DNA of 62,000 bases from Branchiostoma floridae (taxonomy: Eukaryota > Chordata > Leptocardii > Amphioxiformes > Branchiostomatidae). Location: contig NC_049989.1 in assembly GCF_000003815.2 (NCBI RefSeq), positions 6,513,717-6,575,716 of the forward strand. The letters are read 5' to 3'. Of the stretch, positions 26,040 to 36,627 are shown piece after piece (positions within the stretch are counted from its first letter, which is position 1; every line of letters begins with the position of its first letter). Under the pieces are notes generated by a model. It was not told where the DNA came from. It was given only the letters and a program-made list of their open reading frames with translations, and did no database searches. The position numbers and the translations under genes are program-made.

Positions 26040-26480
26040 GATGCGGCGTCACATATATCTGTGCTACAAAACATAGACATATGTGCGTGGTGAAGCACAT
26101 ATATATCTGTTTTGCACCCAGACATATGTGTGAATGGTGCAGCACATATATGTCTGCCACAGGACACAGATATATATGTCCTTCCGCACACACATATGTC
26201 TGCGTGCAAAACGGATATATATGTGTAATTCACCACACATGTGTGTGCCGTTGTAAACAGATATATATATGTGCTCCACAAAGCACATATGTCTGTCTTC
26301 GACGGCGCACAGATATGTGCGTGGTGAATCATATATATATATATCTTTGACGGCACAACATAGTGTGTATAGAGTCAGATATATTATCTGTTCTTTCCAG
26401 CACACATATATTTTTGGAGAGTCATATAAATATCTTTTATTTTTGGAACATGTGTATGTGATTTACACATATATATCTGA
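26040..26480. repeat. 24-bp module array, unit 2
   Basis: Same module order as unit 1, starting GATGCGGCGTCACATATAT and ending near GATTTACACATATATATCTG. Confidence 0.9.
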
Positions 26481-26548
26481 TAATATACTACCACCAATCT
26501 GTTTTTGCTCTGGCTCGCCCATCCATTTCAGCCGATTGGGAGTCGCAC

Positions 26549-26685
26549 TACTCTCCAAGCAGAGGTTAGGCTACGACTGTTTTTTTAACGTTTTTAAGTC
26601 GTTTTTTATCGGGTTTTCTATTTTGTATTGTATCTTGTATTGTTACGCTAAAAACAGCCTGAGCCTAACCTCTGTTTGGAGAGTA
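26549..26685. mobile_element. Palindromic ACTCTCC element, unit 2 (internal deletion)
   Basis: 137 bp. Both tips are present (TACTCTCCAAGCAGAGG and CTCTGTTTGGAGAGTA) but the inner part of the right arm is missing. The same deletion occurs in unit 5. Flanks are GAGTCGCAC and GAGACGCAC. Confidence 0.8.
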
Positions 26686-26869
26686 GAGACGCACGCGGTC
26701 GCGCTAAATCTTGGACCCACGGGGGAATTGTTTGTGTGTTTGTTTGTTCATTTGTTTGTTTGAACCATTGTTTATTCATGAAGTTCAAATTGGCATGCAG
26801 GCCTGCAAGTTCGCGGGAATATTTGATTCGCTCCTGCTAGCCTTTACTAGGCTTTACTAGGTATCGTTC

Positions 26870-26974
26870 GCATATATCTGTGCTACATTACACAGACATA
26901 TGTGCGTGGTGAAGCACATATATATCTGTTTTGCACGCAGATATATGTGTGACTGGTGCAGCACATATATGTCT
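26870..26974. repeat. 24-bp module array, unit 3 (cut by gap)
   Basis: The first four or five modules are visible before the N run at 26975-27347. Confidence 0.85.
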
Positions 26975-27347
26975 NNNNNNNNNNNNNNNNNNNNNNNNNN
27001 NNNNNNNNNNNNNNNNNNNNNNNNNNNNNNNNNNNNNNNNNNNNNNNNNNNNNNNNNNNNNNNNNNNNNNNNNNNNNNNNNNNNNNNNNNNNNNNNNNNN
27101 NNNNNNNNNNNNNNNNNNNNNNNNNNNNNNNNNNNNNNNNNNNNNNNNNNNNNNNNNNNNNNNNNNNNNNNNNNNNNNNNNNNNNNNNNNNNNNNNNNNN
27201 NNNNNNNNNNNNNNNNNNNNNNNNNNNNNNNNNNNNNNNNNNNNNNNNNNNNNNNNNNNNNNNNNNNNNNNNNNNNNNNNNNNNNNNNNNNNNNNNNNNN
27301 NNNNNNNNNNNNNNNNNNNNNNNNNNNNNNNNNNNNNNNNNNNNNNN
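26975..27347. other. Assembly gap (373 N)
   Basis: Gap inside array unit 3. By comparison with unit 6 it should hold the rest of the 24-bp array and the linker. Confidence 0.99.
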
Positions 27348-27348
27348 C

Positions 27349-27533
27349 TACTCTCCAAGCAGAGGTTAGGCTACGGCTGTTTTTTTAACGTTTTTTGGTC
27401 ATTTTTTATCGGACTATCTATTTTGTATTGTATCTTGTATTGTTAGGGTTTGACAACAAAATACAATACAAAATAGAAAAACCGATAAAAACTATTTTTT
27501 AAAAAGCTAAAAAAAAAGTCGGAGCCTAACCTC
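27349..27533. mobile_element. Palindromic ACTCTCC element, unit 3 (right tip lost)
   Basis: The left tip and most of both arms are intact. The right end stops at GGAGCCTAACCT and joins GGGGGAATTG, losing the tip and the following linker. Unit 6 has the same junction. Confidence 0.75.
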
Positions 27534-27664
27534 GGGGGAATTGTTTGTGTGTTTGTTTGTTTGTTTGTTTGTTTGAACCATTGTTTATTCATGAAAGCTC
27601 ACATCGGCTTGCAGGCCTGCAAGTTCGCGGGAATATTCAACTCGCTCCTGCTAGCCTTTACTAG

Positions 27665-27965
27665 GGCTCCCCGGATTGGTGATCGGTAGTCTAGTTGTAG
27701 AATTTAAACAAATAGAGTCAATAGTACGCTAGAGGAGTCGGCCGGCAAGAGGATTTATATCCTCAAGTCATTTTTAAAAAGAGATTAAATTCTACATGTC
27801 TGGAGCTGAAGAACAAAAACAGGTGGATAGCTAAAGCAGTTGTGGTCTAATATTCTCAAATCTTCGATTAACGTAATGGGAAAATTTTAAATCAAAATCC
27901 AGCCTGGCCTTCAGTTACGTGGTGACCTCCTATGACCTCCTTTGTTTGGCCAAACTGCTAGTAAT
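27665..27965. repeat. Inter-unit spacer, copy 1
   Basis: Starts GGCTCCCCGGATTGGTGATC and ends TTTGGCCAAACTGCTAGTAA. Repeated at 30903-31245 and 38468-38825 always in the same place, between a tail/leader and the next array. Non-coding. Confidence 0.8.
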
Positions 27966-27977
27966 ATTTATCGTTTA

Positions 27978-28450
27978 CATATATCCGTGCTACAACACAC
28001 AGATATATGTGATGCGGCGTCACATATATCTGTGCTACAAAACATAGACATATGTGCGTGGCAAATCACATATATATATGTTTTGCACGCAGACATGTGT
28101 GACTGGTGCAGCACATATATGTCTGCCACAGGACACAGATATATATGTGCTTCCGCACACACATATGTCTTCGTGCAGAACAGATATATATGTGTAATTC
28201 ACCACACATATATGTGTGCCGTTGAAAACAGATATATATGTGCTCCACTAAGCACATATGTCTGTCTTCGACGGCACACATATATGTGTGTGGTGAATCA
28301 CATATATATCTGTCTTTCACGGCACACATATGTGTGTATAGAGTCACATATATATCTGTTTTTTTCAGCACACATTTATGTTTGGAAAATCATATATATA
28401 TCTATCTGTTATTTTTGGAACATGTTTATGTGATTTCAAATATGTATCTG
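27978..28450. repeat. 24-bp module array, unit 4
   Basis: Complete run of modules from GTGCTACAACACACAG to the TCTGATAATATA linker at the next gap. Confidence 0.9.
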
Positions 28451-28458
28451 ATAATATA

Positions 28459-28716
28459 NNNNNNNNNNNNNNNNNNNNNNNNNNNNNNNNNNNNNNNNNN
28501 NNNNNNNNNNNNNNNNNNNNNNNNNNNNNNNNNNNNNNNNNNNNNNNNNNNNNNNNNNNNNNNNNNNNNNNNNNNNNNNNNNNNNNNNNNNNNNNNNNNN
28601 NNNNNNNNNNNNNNNNNNNNNNNNNNNNNNNNNNNNNNNNNNNNNNNNNNNNNNNNNNNNNNNNNNNNNNNNNNNNNNNNNNNNNNNNNNNNNNNCTAAC
28701 CTCTGCTTGGAGAGTA
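28459..28716. mobile_element. Gap (28459-28695) covering a palindromic element; right tip visible
   Basis: Only CTAACCTCTGCTTGGAGAGTA is readable after the N run. By position it is the right end of the ACTCTCC element of unit 4. Confidence 0.6.
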
Positions 28717-28927
28717 GAGGCGCACGCTGTCGCGCTAAATCTAGGACCACACGACGGAATTGCTTGTGTGTTTGTTTCTTTGTTGTTTTTTTTTTAATCA
28801 TAGTTTATTCATGAAAGCTCAAATCGGCCTGCAGGCCTGCAAGTTCACGGGAATATTCAACTTGCCCCTGTTAGCCTTTACTAAGGTGTCGTTTGCATAT
28901 ATCATATCTGTGCTACAACACACAGAT

Positions 28928-29265
28928 ATACAAATAAAATCTTTATTGACACGACAAAAGTACAGCGACTTTCGTAAGGTCTACATATATAACACTACTC
29001 ACAGTACAGCTAAACACACATATATGGATATCTATAGGTATGGATACATTAACATAAAGGGTCTAGCATGTCATTTACATTATTGGTTCTACGGTATTAA
29101 CAATTGTGGATATATTTACCTACTTTTACACAGTGAGATTTATCGCCTCCCAATATGTAGTTAAATTTATCTATCGAACAGAGAGTAGCAAAGTCTTTAG
29201 AGCAAGCGGAAAGTAATGTGAACAGCTCTGTGCGTTTATCATCATATCGAGAACAATCCTATGTG
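28928..29265. mobile_element. Inserted retroelement-tail-like segment, copy B
   Basis: Nearly identical to 25702-26035 and at the same site in the unit. It was therefore copied by the 3.22-kb duplication and not inserted independently. Confidence 0.55.
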
Positions 29266-29269
29266 ATGC

Positions 29270-29705
29270 GGCGTCACATATATCTGTGCTACAAAACACA
29301 GACATATGCGCGTGGTGAAGCACATATATATCTGTTTTGCACGCAGATATATGTGTGACGGGTGCAGTACATATATGTCTGCCACAGGACACAGATATAT
29401 ATGTGCTTCCGCACACACATATGTCTGCGTGCAAAACAGATATATATGTGTAATTCACCACACATATATGTGTGCCGTTGAAAACAGATATATATGTGCT
29501 CCACAAAGCACATATGTCTGTCTTCGACGGCATACAGATATGTGCGTGGTGAATCATATATATATATCTCTTTGACGGCACACATAGTGTGTATAGAGTC
29601 AGATATATTATCTGTTCTTTCCAGCACACATATATTGTTGGAGAGTCATATAAATATCTTTTATTTTTGGAACATGTGTATGTGATTTACACATATATAT
29701 CTGAT
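29270..29705. repeat. 24-bp module array, unit 5
   Basis: Same module order as unit 2 with few differences. Confidence 0.9.
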
Positions 29706-29772
29706 AATATACTACCACCAATCTGTTTTTGCTCTGGCACGCCCATCCATTTCAGCCGATTGGGAGTAGCAC

Positions 29773-29909
29773 TACTCTCCAAGCAGAGGTTAGGCTACGA
29801 CTGTTTTTTTAACGTTTTTAAGTCGTTTTTTATCGGGTTTTCTATTTTGTATTGTATCTTGTATTGTTACGCTAAAAACAGCCTGAGCCTAACCTCTGTT
29901 TGGAGAGTA
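29773..29909. mobile_element. Palindromic ACTCTCC element, unit 5 (internal deletion)
   Basis: 137 bp, with the same deletion as at 26549-26685. Confidence 0.8.
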
Positions 29910-30094
29910 GAGACGCACGCGGTCGCGCTAAATCTTGGACCCACGGGGGAATTGTTTGTGCGTTTGTTTGTTCATTTGTTTGTTTGAACCATTGTTTATT
30001 CATGAAGTTCAAATTGGCATGCCGGCCTGCAAGTTCGCGGAAATATTTGATTCGCTCCTGCTAGCCTTTACTAGGCTTTACTAGGTATCGTTCG

Positions 30095-30505
30095 CATATA
30101 TCTGTGCTACATTACACAGACATATGTGCGTGGTGAAGCACATATATATCTGTTTTGCACGCAGATATATGTGTGACTGGTGCAGCACATATATGTCTGC
30201 CACAGGACACAGATATATATGTGCTTCAGCACACACACATGTCTGCGAGCAAAACGGATATATATATGTGATTCACCACACATATATGTGTGCCGTTGAA
30301 AACAGATATATATGTGCTCCACTAAGCACATATATGTGTGTGGTGAATCGCATTTATATCTGTCTTTGACGGCACACATATGTGTGTATATAGTCACATA
30401 TATATATATATGTTCCTTGCAGCACGCATATATGTGTGGAAAGTCATATATATATTTGTTATTTTTGGAACATGTATATATGATTTACACATATATATCT
30501 GATAA
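30095..30505. repeat. 24-bp module array, unit 6
   Basis: Lacks the two modules between the CTCCACTAAGCAC and GTGTGGTGAATC spacers that other units have, so the array is shorter. Confidence 0.88.
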
Positions 30506-30574
30506 TATACTACCACCAATCTTTTTTTTAATGCTCTGGCTCGCCCATCCATTTTAGCCGATTGGGAGTCGTAC

Positions 30575-30759
30575 TACTCTCCAAGCAGAGGTTAGGCTAC
30601 GGCTGTTTTTTTAACGTTTTTTGGTCATTATTTATCGGACTATATATTTTGTATTGTATCTTGTATTGTTAGGGTTTGACAACAAGATACAATACAAAAT
30701 AGAAAAACCGATAAAAACTATTTTTAAAAAAGCTAAAAAAAACGTCGGAGCCTAACCTT
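30575..30759. mobile_element. Palindromic ACTCTCC element, unit 6 (right tip lost)
   Basis: Same right-end truncation into GGGGGAATTG as unit 3. Confidence 0.75.
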
Positions 30760-30902
30760 GGGGGAATTGTTTGTGTGTTTGTTTGTTTGTTTGTTTGTTA
30801 GTTTGTTTGTTTGAACCATTGTTTATTCATGAAAGCTCACATCGGCTTGCAGGCCTGCAAGTTCGCGGGAATATTCAACTCGCTCCTGCTAGCCTTTACT
30901 AG

Positions 30903-31245
30903 GGCTCCCCGGATTGGTGATCGGTAGTCTAGTAGTAAAATTTAAACTATAATAAAATATAGTCAATAGTACGCTAGAGGAGTCGGCCGGCAAGAGGATT
31001 TATATCCTCACGTCATTTTTTAAAAGATATTCAATTCTACATGTCTGGAGCTGAAGAACAAAAACAGGTGGCTAGCTAAAGCAGTTGTGGTCTAATATTC
31101 TCAAATCTTCGATTAACGTAATGGGAAAATTTTAAATCAAAATCCGATCCTGTGGCAACATCCGTTTTTCGCCTCAGCCTGGCCTTCAGTTACGTGGTGA
31201 CCTCTTATGACCTCCTCTGTTTGGCCAAACTGCTAGTAATATTTA
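30903..31245. repeat. Inter-unit spacer, copy 2
   Basis: As at 27665 but with an extra piece containing GGCAACATCCGTTTTTCGCC, which is shared with copy 3. Copy 1 is therefore the one carrying a deletion. Confidence 0.8.
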
Positions 31246-31249
31246 TCGT

Positions 31250-31730
31250 TTACATATATCTGTGCTGCAACACACAGATATATGTGATGCGGCGTCACAT
31301 ATATCTGTGCTACAAAACATAGACATATGTGCGTGGTGGTGCACATATATATATGTTTTGCACGCAGACATATGTGTGAATGGTGCAGCACATATATGTC
31401 TGCCACAGGACACAGATATATATGTGCTTCCGCACACACACATGTCTGCGTGCAGAACAGATATATATGTGTAATTCACCACACATATATGTGTGCCGTT
31501 GAAAACAGATATATATGTGCTCCACTAAGCACATATGTCTGTCTTCGACGGCACACATATATGTGTGTGGTGAATCAGATATATATCTGTCTTTGACGGC
31601 ACACATATGTGTGTATAGAGTCACATATATATCTGTTTTTTTGCAGCACACATTTATGTTTGGAAAATCATATATATATCTATCTGTTATTTTTGGAACA
31701 TGTTTATGTGATTTCAAATATATATCTGAT
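31250..31730. repeat. 24-bp module array, unit 7
   Basis: Complete array with modules in the same order as unit 4. Confidence 0.9.
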
Positions 31731-31801
31731 AATATACTACCACCGATCTGTTTTTTAATGGTCTGGCTCGCCCATCCATTATAGCCGATTGCGAGTCGCA
31801 C

Positions 31802-32001
31802 TACTCTCCAAGCAGAGGTTAGGCTCCGCTGTTTTTTTAACGCTTTTCAGTCGTTTTTTATCGGACTCTCTATTTTGTATTGTATCTTGTATTGTTAGGG
31901 TTTGACAACACAAGATACAATACAAAATAGAAAGCCCGATTAAAACTATTTAAAAAAAAGCTAAAAAAAACATCCGGAGCATAACCTCTGCTTGGAGAGT
32001 A
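31802..32001. mobile_element. Palindromic ACTCTCC element, unit 7 (full length)
   Basis: About 200 bp, both tips intact. Arms fold on each other around GTTAGGGTTTGACAACAC. The 9-bp flanks are GAGTCGCAC (left) and GAAACGCAC (right). Confidence 0.85.
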
Positions 32002-32179
32002 GAAACGCACGCGGTCGCGCTAAATCTAGGACCACACGGGGGAATTGCTTGTTTTTTGTTTGTTTCTTTGAATCATTGTTTATTCACGAAAGCGCTCAAA
32101 TCGGCCTGCAGGCCTGCAAGTTCACGGGAATATTCAACTTGCTCCTGCTAGCCTTTACTAAGCTGTCGTTTCCATATAT

Positions 32180-32650
32180 TATATCTGTGCTACAACACAC
32201 AGATATATGTGATGCGGCGTCACATATATCTGTGCTACAAAACATAGACATATGTGCTTGGTGAAGCACATATATATCTGTTTTGAACGCAGATATATGT
32301 GTGACTGGTGCAGCACATATATGTCTGCCACAGGACACAGATATATATGTGCTTCCGCACACACATATGTCTGCGTGCAAAACGGATATATGTGTGTAAT
32401 TCACCACACATATATGTGTGCCGTTGAAAACAGATATATATGTGCTCCACTAAGCACATATGTCTGTCTTCGACGGCAAACATATATGTGTGTGGTGAAT
32501 CACATATATATCTGTCTTTGACGGCACACATATGTGTGTATAGAGTCACATATATATATGTTCTTTACAGCACATATATATGTATGGAAAATCATATATA
32601 TATCTGTTATTTTCGGGACATGTAAATGTGAATTACACATAGCTCTTCCC
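32180..32650. repeat. 24-bp module array, unit 8
   Basis: Complete array; its last modules are degraded near CTCTTCCCGACGATACTACC. Confidence 0.9.
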
Positions 32651-32721
32651 GACGATACTACCACCAATCTGTTTTTTAATGCTCTTGCTAATGATCCATT
32701 TCAGCCGACTGGGAGTCGCAC

Positions 32722-32880
32722 TACTCTCCAAGCAGAGGTTAGGCTCTGGCTGTTTTTTTTAAACGTTTTTGGTCGTTTTTTATCGGGCTTTCTATTGTGT
32801 ATTGTATCTTTTATTGTTAGGGTTTGACAACACAAGATAAAATATACAAAATAGAAAGCCCGATAAAAACGATTAAGAAA
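32722..32880. mobile_element. Palindromic ACTCTCC element, unit 8 (right half lost)
   Basis: Left arm and loop are present. The right arm breaks off after CCCGATAAAAACGATTAAG into unrelated sequence. This marks the end of the first composite region. Confidence 0.75.
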
Positions 32881-33060
32881 ACGGGTTTCCATGCTCTAGT
32901 CACAAGACAAAAGAGTTGTGTATATAAAATGAAACAATAAGCCTTTAGAAAAAATTGGCCGTATTTTTAGAAAAAAAATGCCTGGATTTAAAATATTGAA
33001 TTGGTCTCTTTCTATCAAAAGACATAAAATGGGATTTGTTGAGCAAAGAAAAAAACACTT

Positions 33061-33156
33061 TGTCATAACTGGGGTTCGAACTCACACCTGCGGAAACTGA
33101 CTGCGTGTTGAACGCATGCAGAACTTTATCATTAGACCGCTCGGCCATCGTGTAAC
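33061..33156 (-). pseudogene. tRNA-Leu-like sequence (degenerate)
   Basis: On the minus strand, a canonical A box (TGGCCGAGCGG) and B box (GTTCGAACC) lie in the right order. A TGCG/CGCA stem around the 7-nt loop TTCAACA would place anticodon CAA (Leu). The acceptor ends (GTTACAC and TTATGAC) pair only partly, the T stem has mismatches, and the length is about 10 nt over a normal leucine tRNA. It could be a pseudogene or a SINE head. Pol III promoter elements look intact. Confidence 0.4.
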
Positions 33157-33243
33157 AGTTGCGCAACTGAGGTTTAGAAGGGTCCTAAGAAGGCTACGTT
33201 AACTTGACCTACTAAACGATCCATGGAACAAACCGCCTCTATC

Positions 33244-33316
33244 AAGATTCCTCACAGGAACTTGCGGCCCCTGGATCTAAAGAGTGAACACAGCTCTACG
33301 ACTGAGCTACGCGAAT
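33244..33316 (-). pseudogene. Second tRNA-like sequence
   Basis: On the minus strand, GATTC at the 5' end pairs with GAATC at the 3' end. A perfect D arm AGCTC-AGTCGTA-GAGCT follows, and CAGG/CCTG forms a T-like stem. The T loop lacks the GTTCRA consensus and the anticodon arm is poor. It lies 88 bp upstream of the Leu-like sequence on the same strand. Confidence 0.3.
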
Positions 33317-33379
33317 CGGCCAGCCAGAGGAGATTCAATATCAAGTGTTGCCATTGACATGGGGATCAAAATACAGAAT

Positions 33380-34880
33380 ATGTGATGTGGAGTCATATAT
33401 ATGTTGCTCCAAACACAGATATATGTGTGATGTGGCGTCACATATATATGTGCTTCAAGCACAGATATATGTGTGATGTGGCGTCACATATATATGTGCC
33501 CAAAACACATATATATGTGTGATGTGGCGTCACATATATATGTGCCCCAAACACAGATATATATGTGATGCGGCGTCACATATATGTGTGCTCCAAACAC
33601 AGATATATGTGTGATGCGGCGCCACATATATATGTGCTACAAACACATATATATGTGTGGTTCGGTGTCACACATGTATGTCACAGTAGAGATTGCGATT
33701 CAGAACAATCGCCGATTGTCCTAGGAGAGATCGCGATCGGAGTTTGTCCTGGCTAGGACAAACTGCGCATGCGATCGGGATCTGTCCCAGGACAATCTGC
33801 GATTCTGTTAGTACAGATTGCAATATCAATCGGGATCTGCCCTAGGACAAACTCCGATACAAACTCAAATGATGCTAAGTTAAAAGAAACAGCAATACTT
33901 TGATAAACCATGACTACTGAAGGATACCAGACTTGTGTCTGTACTGAATAGGTGTGGAATTGTAAGTAATATCTTGAAACTGTGATTGATATTTGGGCAT
34001 CTGTTTGATGCCTTTACAGTTGTAATTGTTCTTCTTCAAAATTTGTGAAATGATTCAGTATATGTTTACTGACTACTGAAATTACTAAATCGTTGTGAAA
34101 CTGTAATATCTTGACACCTTAAAATTTGCATTCTGACACATTGTTTGATCACCTTTTGTCATCTTTCACATATCATTGGATGTTTGCCACTACAGTACTT
34201 TATCAGAAATTATTTTATCAGAAAACATACTCGCATGTAATTTATCCGTTACAAATTACAAACTAATTCACCATAACAGTTAGTAATTCTGAATGCAGGT
34301 ATGTTTAACACTGGTTGCAATGTTAGTTGTGCAGTGATTCATTACATTTTTATCTAATCAGAATTTCTCCTAGTAGAATTGGAGATTGTCCTACTTGAAT
34401 CGCTGTAAACTTTTGTCTTATGACAGATCCCGATCGCAGTCTGTTTCCCTTATCTTCATCATTTGAGTTTGGATCAGAGTTTCTCCTAGGTCAGATCCCG
34501 ATTGCAATCTGTACTAATAGAATCACCAATTGTCCTAGGACAGATCACAGTCGCAGTTTGTCCTAGCCAGGACAAACTGCTATCGCGATCTCTCCTAGGA
34601 CAATCGGTGATTATTCTGAATTGCAATCTCTACTGTGACATATGTGACGCCGCATCACACATATATCTGTGTTTTGAGCACATATATATATATGAAGCCG
34701 CATCGCAAATATATTTGTGTTTTTAGCACATATATATGTTAAGCCACATCACACATATATCTGTGGCTGTAGCACATATATATGTGACGCTCACATCACA
34801 CATATATCTGTGTTTGTAGCACAGACATATGTGACGCCGCATCACACATATATCTGTGTTTTGTAGCACAGATATATGTA
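33380..34880. mobile_element. Foldback (long inverted-repeat) element
   Basis: The left arm (about 33380-33870) and right arm (about 34440-34880) are reverse complements of each other, separated by about 570 bp of AT-rich non-coding DNA. The outer part of each arm is a tandem array of GTGATGCGGCGTCACATATAT and CTACAAACACAGATATATGTG modules. The inner part holds CCTAGGACAATCG-type motifs, and a perfect internal palindrome AGTTTGTCCT/AGGACAAACT lies in both arms. The arms carry copy-specific differences. No transposase was seen. Exact tips and target duplication are unclear. Confidence 0.8.
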
Positions 34881-34969
34881 AGCCGAAATAACTCCTCTGG
34901 ACGGCCGAATCTTCTTCCGTGCTATTGACTATAGATCTATTTGCAATTTTCTTTTCACATTTCTTTAAA

Positions 34970-35290
34970 GAGGATGAGACGGAAAGCAGACCCTGCTTAT
35001 CGAGGTCTTCTCCTCATGTACATGGACAAAATAAAGACACACTTACAGGACTACAAAACGCTAAATAACAAAGGCAAGAGATGATGATAACGACATGAAA
35101 TAAAACAACAAGGAATCAAATACCAAAGTGACGTGTAGCTGGCATACAAACTTAGAAGTAATCAAATAAGGTTATAAATCAACTTAAACAACCTGTCTAT
35201 TGAACACAAGACATAACTACATGAAAATAAACAAGGAATCAAACAACAGAGTGACATATGGCTGATAAACAAACTTAGAAATAATCAAAT
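34970..35290. repeat. Diverged ~130-bp tandem duplication
   Basis: The segment with AACAAGGAATCAAAT, GTGACGTGTAGCTGG and AATCAAATAAGGTT is repeated once. It directly follows, in minus-strand sense, the LINE fragment and may be its 3' tail. Confidence 0.55.
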
Positions 35291-35295
35291 AAGGT

Positions 35296-35716
35296 TCAGC
35301 TAAAACGATCTGTCTGTTTGATTAACTTAAATACAACATCAAATAAATGACAGTTTTGAATGGTAGATAGTACTGGGTTTCCCCTGAGTAAGGTTGAACA
35401 TAAAATATTTTCAGTGGTGTGTCTTGGGTCAAATGGTAAGATACCCTGCATGAACATAGTGGTTAAAGATGACAACATATCAAGTCTTGCATCATTGTAT
35501 AGAGGACATTGTATAGAGGACAGTGCGAAAATAATGTATAGTTGATTCGTTAGGGTGGCCACATTTACACATAGGACTATTTGCACATTTATGTTGGAAC
35601 AGGTGGAAATTCAACTGACCGAAGTTAAGTCTAAGTCTAGTGAGATGGATTGCTGGGTATCTGGGACCATGCGAGAAGTGAAGGTGGGTAGGAGGTCTAT
35701 AGAAAAAAGACTCCAA
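35296..35716 (-). pseudogene. Non-LTR retrotransposon ORF2 C-terminal fragment
   Basis: Two overlapping minus-strand frames (35716-35492 and 35586-35296) read as one broken C-terminus. The pattern is L-T-R-L-R-L followed by a zinc-binding CKCGHPNEST..H motif, then CPLYNDARLDMLSSL. This is the usual end of a CR1/Jockey/RTE-type reverse transcriptase polyprotein. A frameshift separates the halves exactly where ATTGTATAGAGGAC is tandemly duplicated (about 35495-35522). It is inactive. Confidence 0.7.
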
Positions 35717-35758
35717 CTCATTTGCTATTTACCTTCGCCGGTTATACGTTGGGTAGCG

Positions 35759-35803
35759 TTTGTGTGTGTGTGTGTGTGCGTGTGTGTGTGTGCGCGCGTG
35801 TGC
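35759..35803. repeat. (GT)n microsatellite
   Basis: About 22 TG/CG dinucleotides. Confidence 0.95.
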
Positions 35804-36269
35804 ATGGATTATATTAATGTTTGGTTTGTGGGTAGGTCTTGATCAGACCTAAACACGATTAGATTTTGGCCCCTCCTAGCGACTTGTTACGGTACTGCAG
35901 CGGAACTTCCGAGTAGAATATCTCGAGTTCTGGACATGATTTTTGAGCGTTAGATAGCTCATCGGGTCGAGAAAAAGTGGTGTAGGTTTGGGCCTCCTAG
36001 TGGTTTGTTTTGGAAATGCAGGGACTGGTTTAATGTCAGACTTTAAAAGGGAATAACTCAAGAAATGTTTGACGGATCGTCATGTTTTTTTTTGGTATGT
36101 AGGTAGCTTACATGATGCTTCATATACTTCAATATCAATTATGGAAATCGGAATCTGATTTGTATATTCAATTAGGAAATTGTCTAAACGCGCTCTGTTC
36201 TACCATAGAACTATTGCAACATGTGACATCTGTAAATGAGGAAGAGAAGAATGTTGAAAGATAGATAAT

Positions 36270-36521
36270 ATGCAAATAAGGACATAATTTGCATTATTTG
36301 CATAAAATGCTATAATCCCATTGTGGTAAATAACAAGAATTTCTTACTTATGGCATTTGCAAGTGTACAGGTGAACATCATTGGACATAGATTATGCAGA
36401 TGAGGACAACATTTGCATAAACTATCAGGAAATGCGATTAAAGCCTTCTTTCTGAACATAGATTGTGTATGTCTTTTACTTTGGTTGGAGGAGATGATCG
36501 GCTAATAGAAATTATGCAAAT
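36270..36521. promoter_or_regulatory. Cluster of five octamer (ATGCAAAT) motifs
   Basis: Perfect ATGCAAAT or its reverse complement at 36270, 36287, 36296, 36411 and 36514, several followed by GAGGAC. The octamer is the classical POU-factor site. Here it may simply be part of an AT-rich repeat; no gene start is next to it. Confidence 0.35.
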
Positions 36522-36627
36522 GAGGACCATATTCCCATGATTAATGACAAACAATTAATACACAAGTGTTAAAAAGGTTAAATCATTTTGGCGAAGACAG
36601 ATACATATGTGATTCATCACACACATA

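Larger units (their letters stand above)
24646..32890. repeat. Composite satellite region, units 1-8
   Basis: Eight head-to-tail composite units. Each holds in order: a leader (CCTGCAGGCCTGCAAGTTC, then GCTAGCCTTTACTA), an array of 24-bp modules, a linker with TCTGATAATATACTACCACC, a palindromic ACTCTCC-tipped element, and a tail (ACGCACGCGGTCGCGCTAAA, a TTTG-rich run, GTTTATTCATGAAAGC). Units 2 and 5 share a ~340-bp insert, units 4 and 7 are preceded by the same spacer, units 2 and 5 share one internal deletion, and units 3 and 6 share one end truncation. So 24.7-27.96 kb is repeated at 27.97-31.2 kb with an offset of about 3.22 kb. No gene is present. Confidence 0.9.

Noticed and set aside
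24738-32650. CRISPR-like look (regular short palindromic repeats with spacers)
   Set aside because: The host is clearly an animal, spacers recur in every unit and as reverse complements, and the cores vary. This is a satellite array, not CRISPR.
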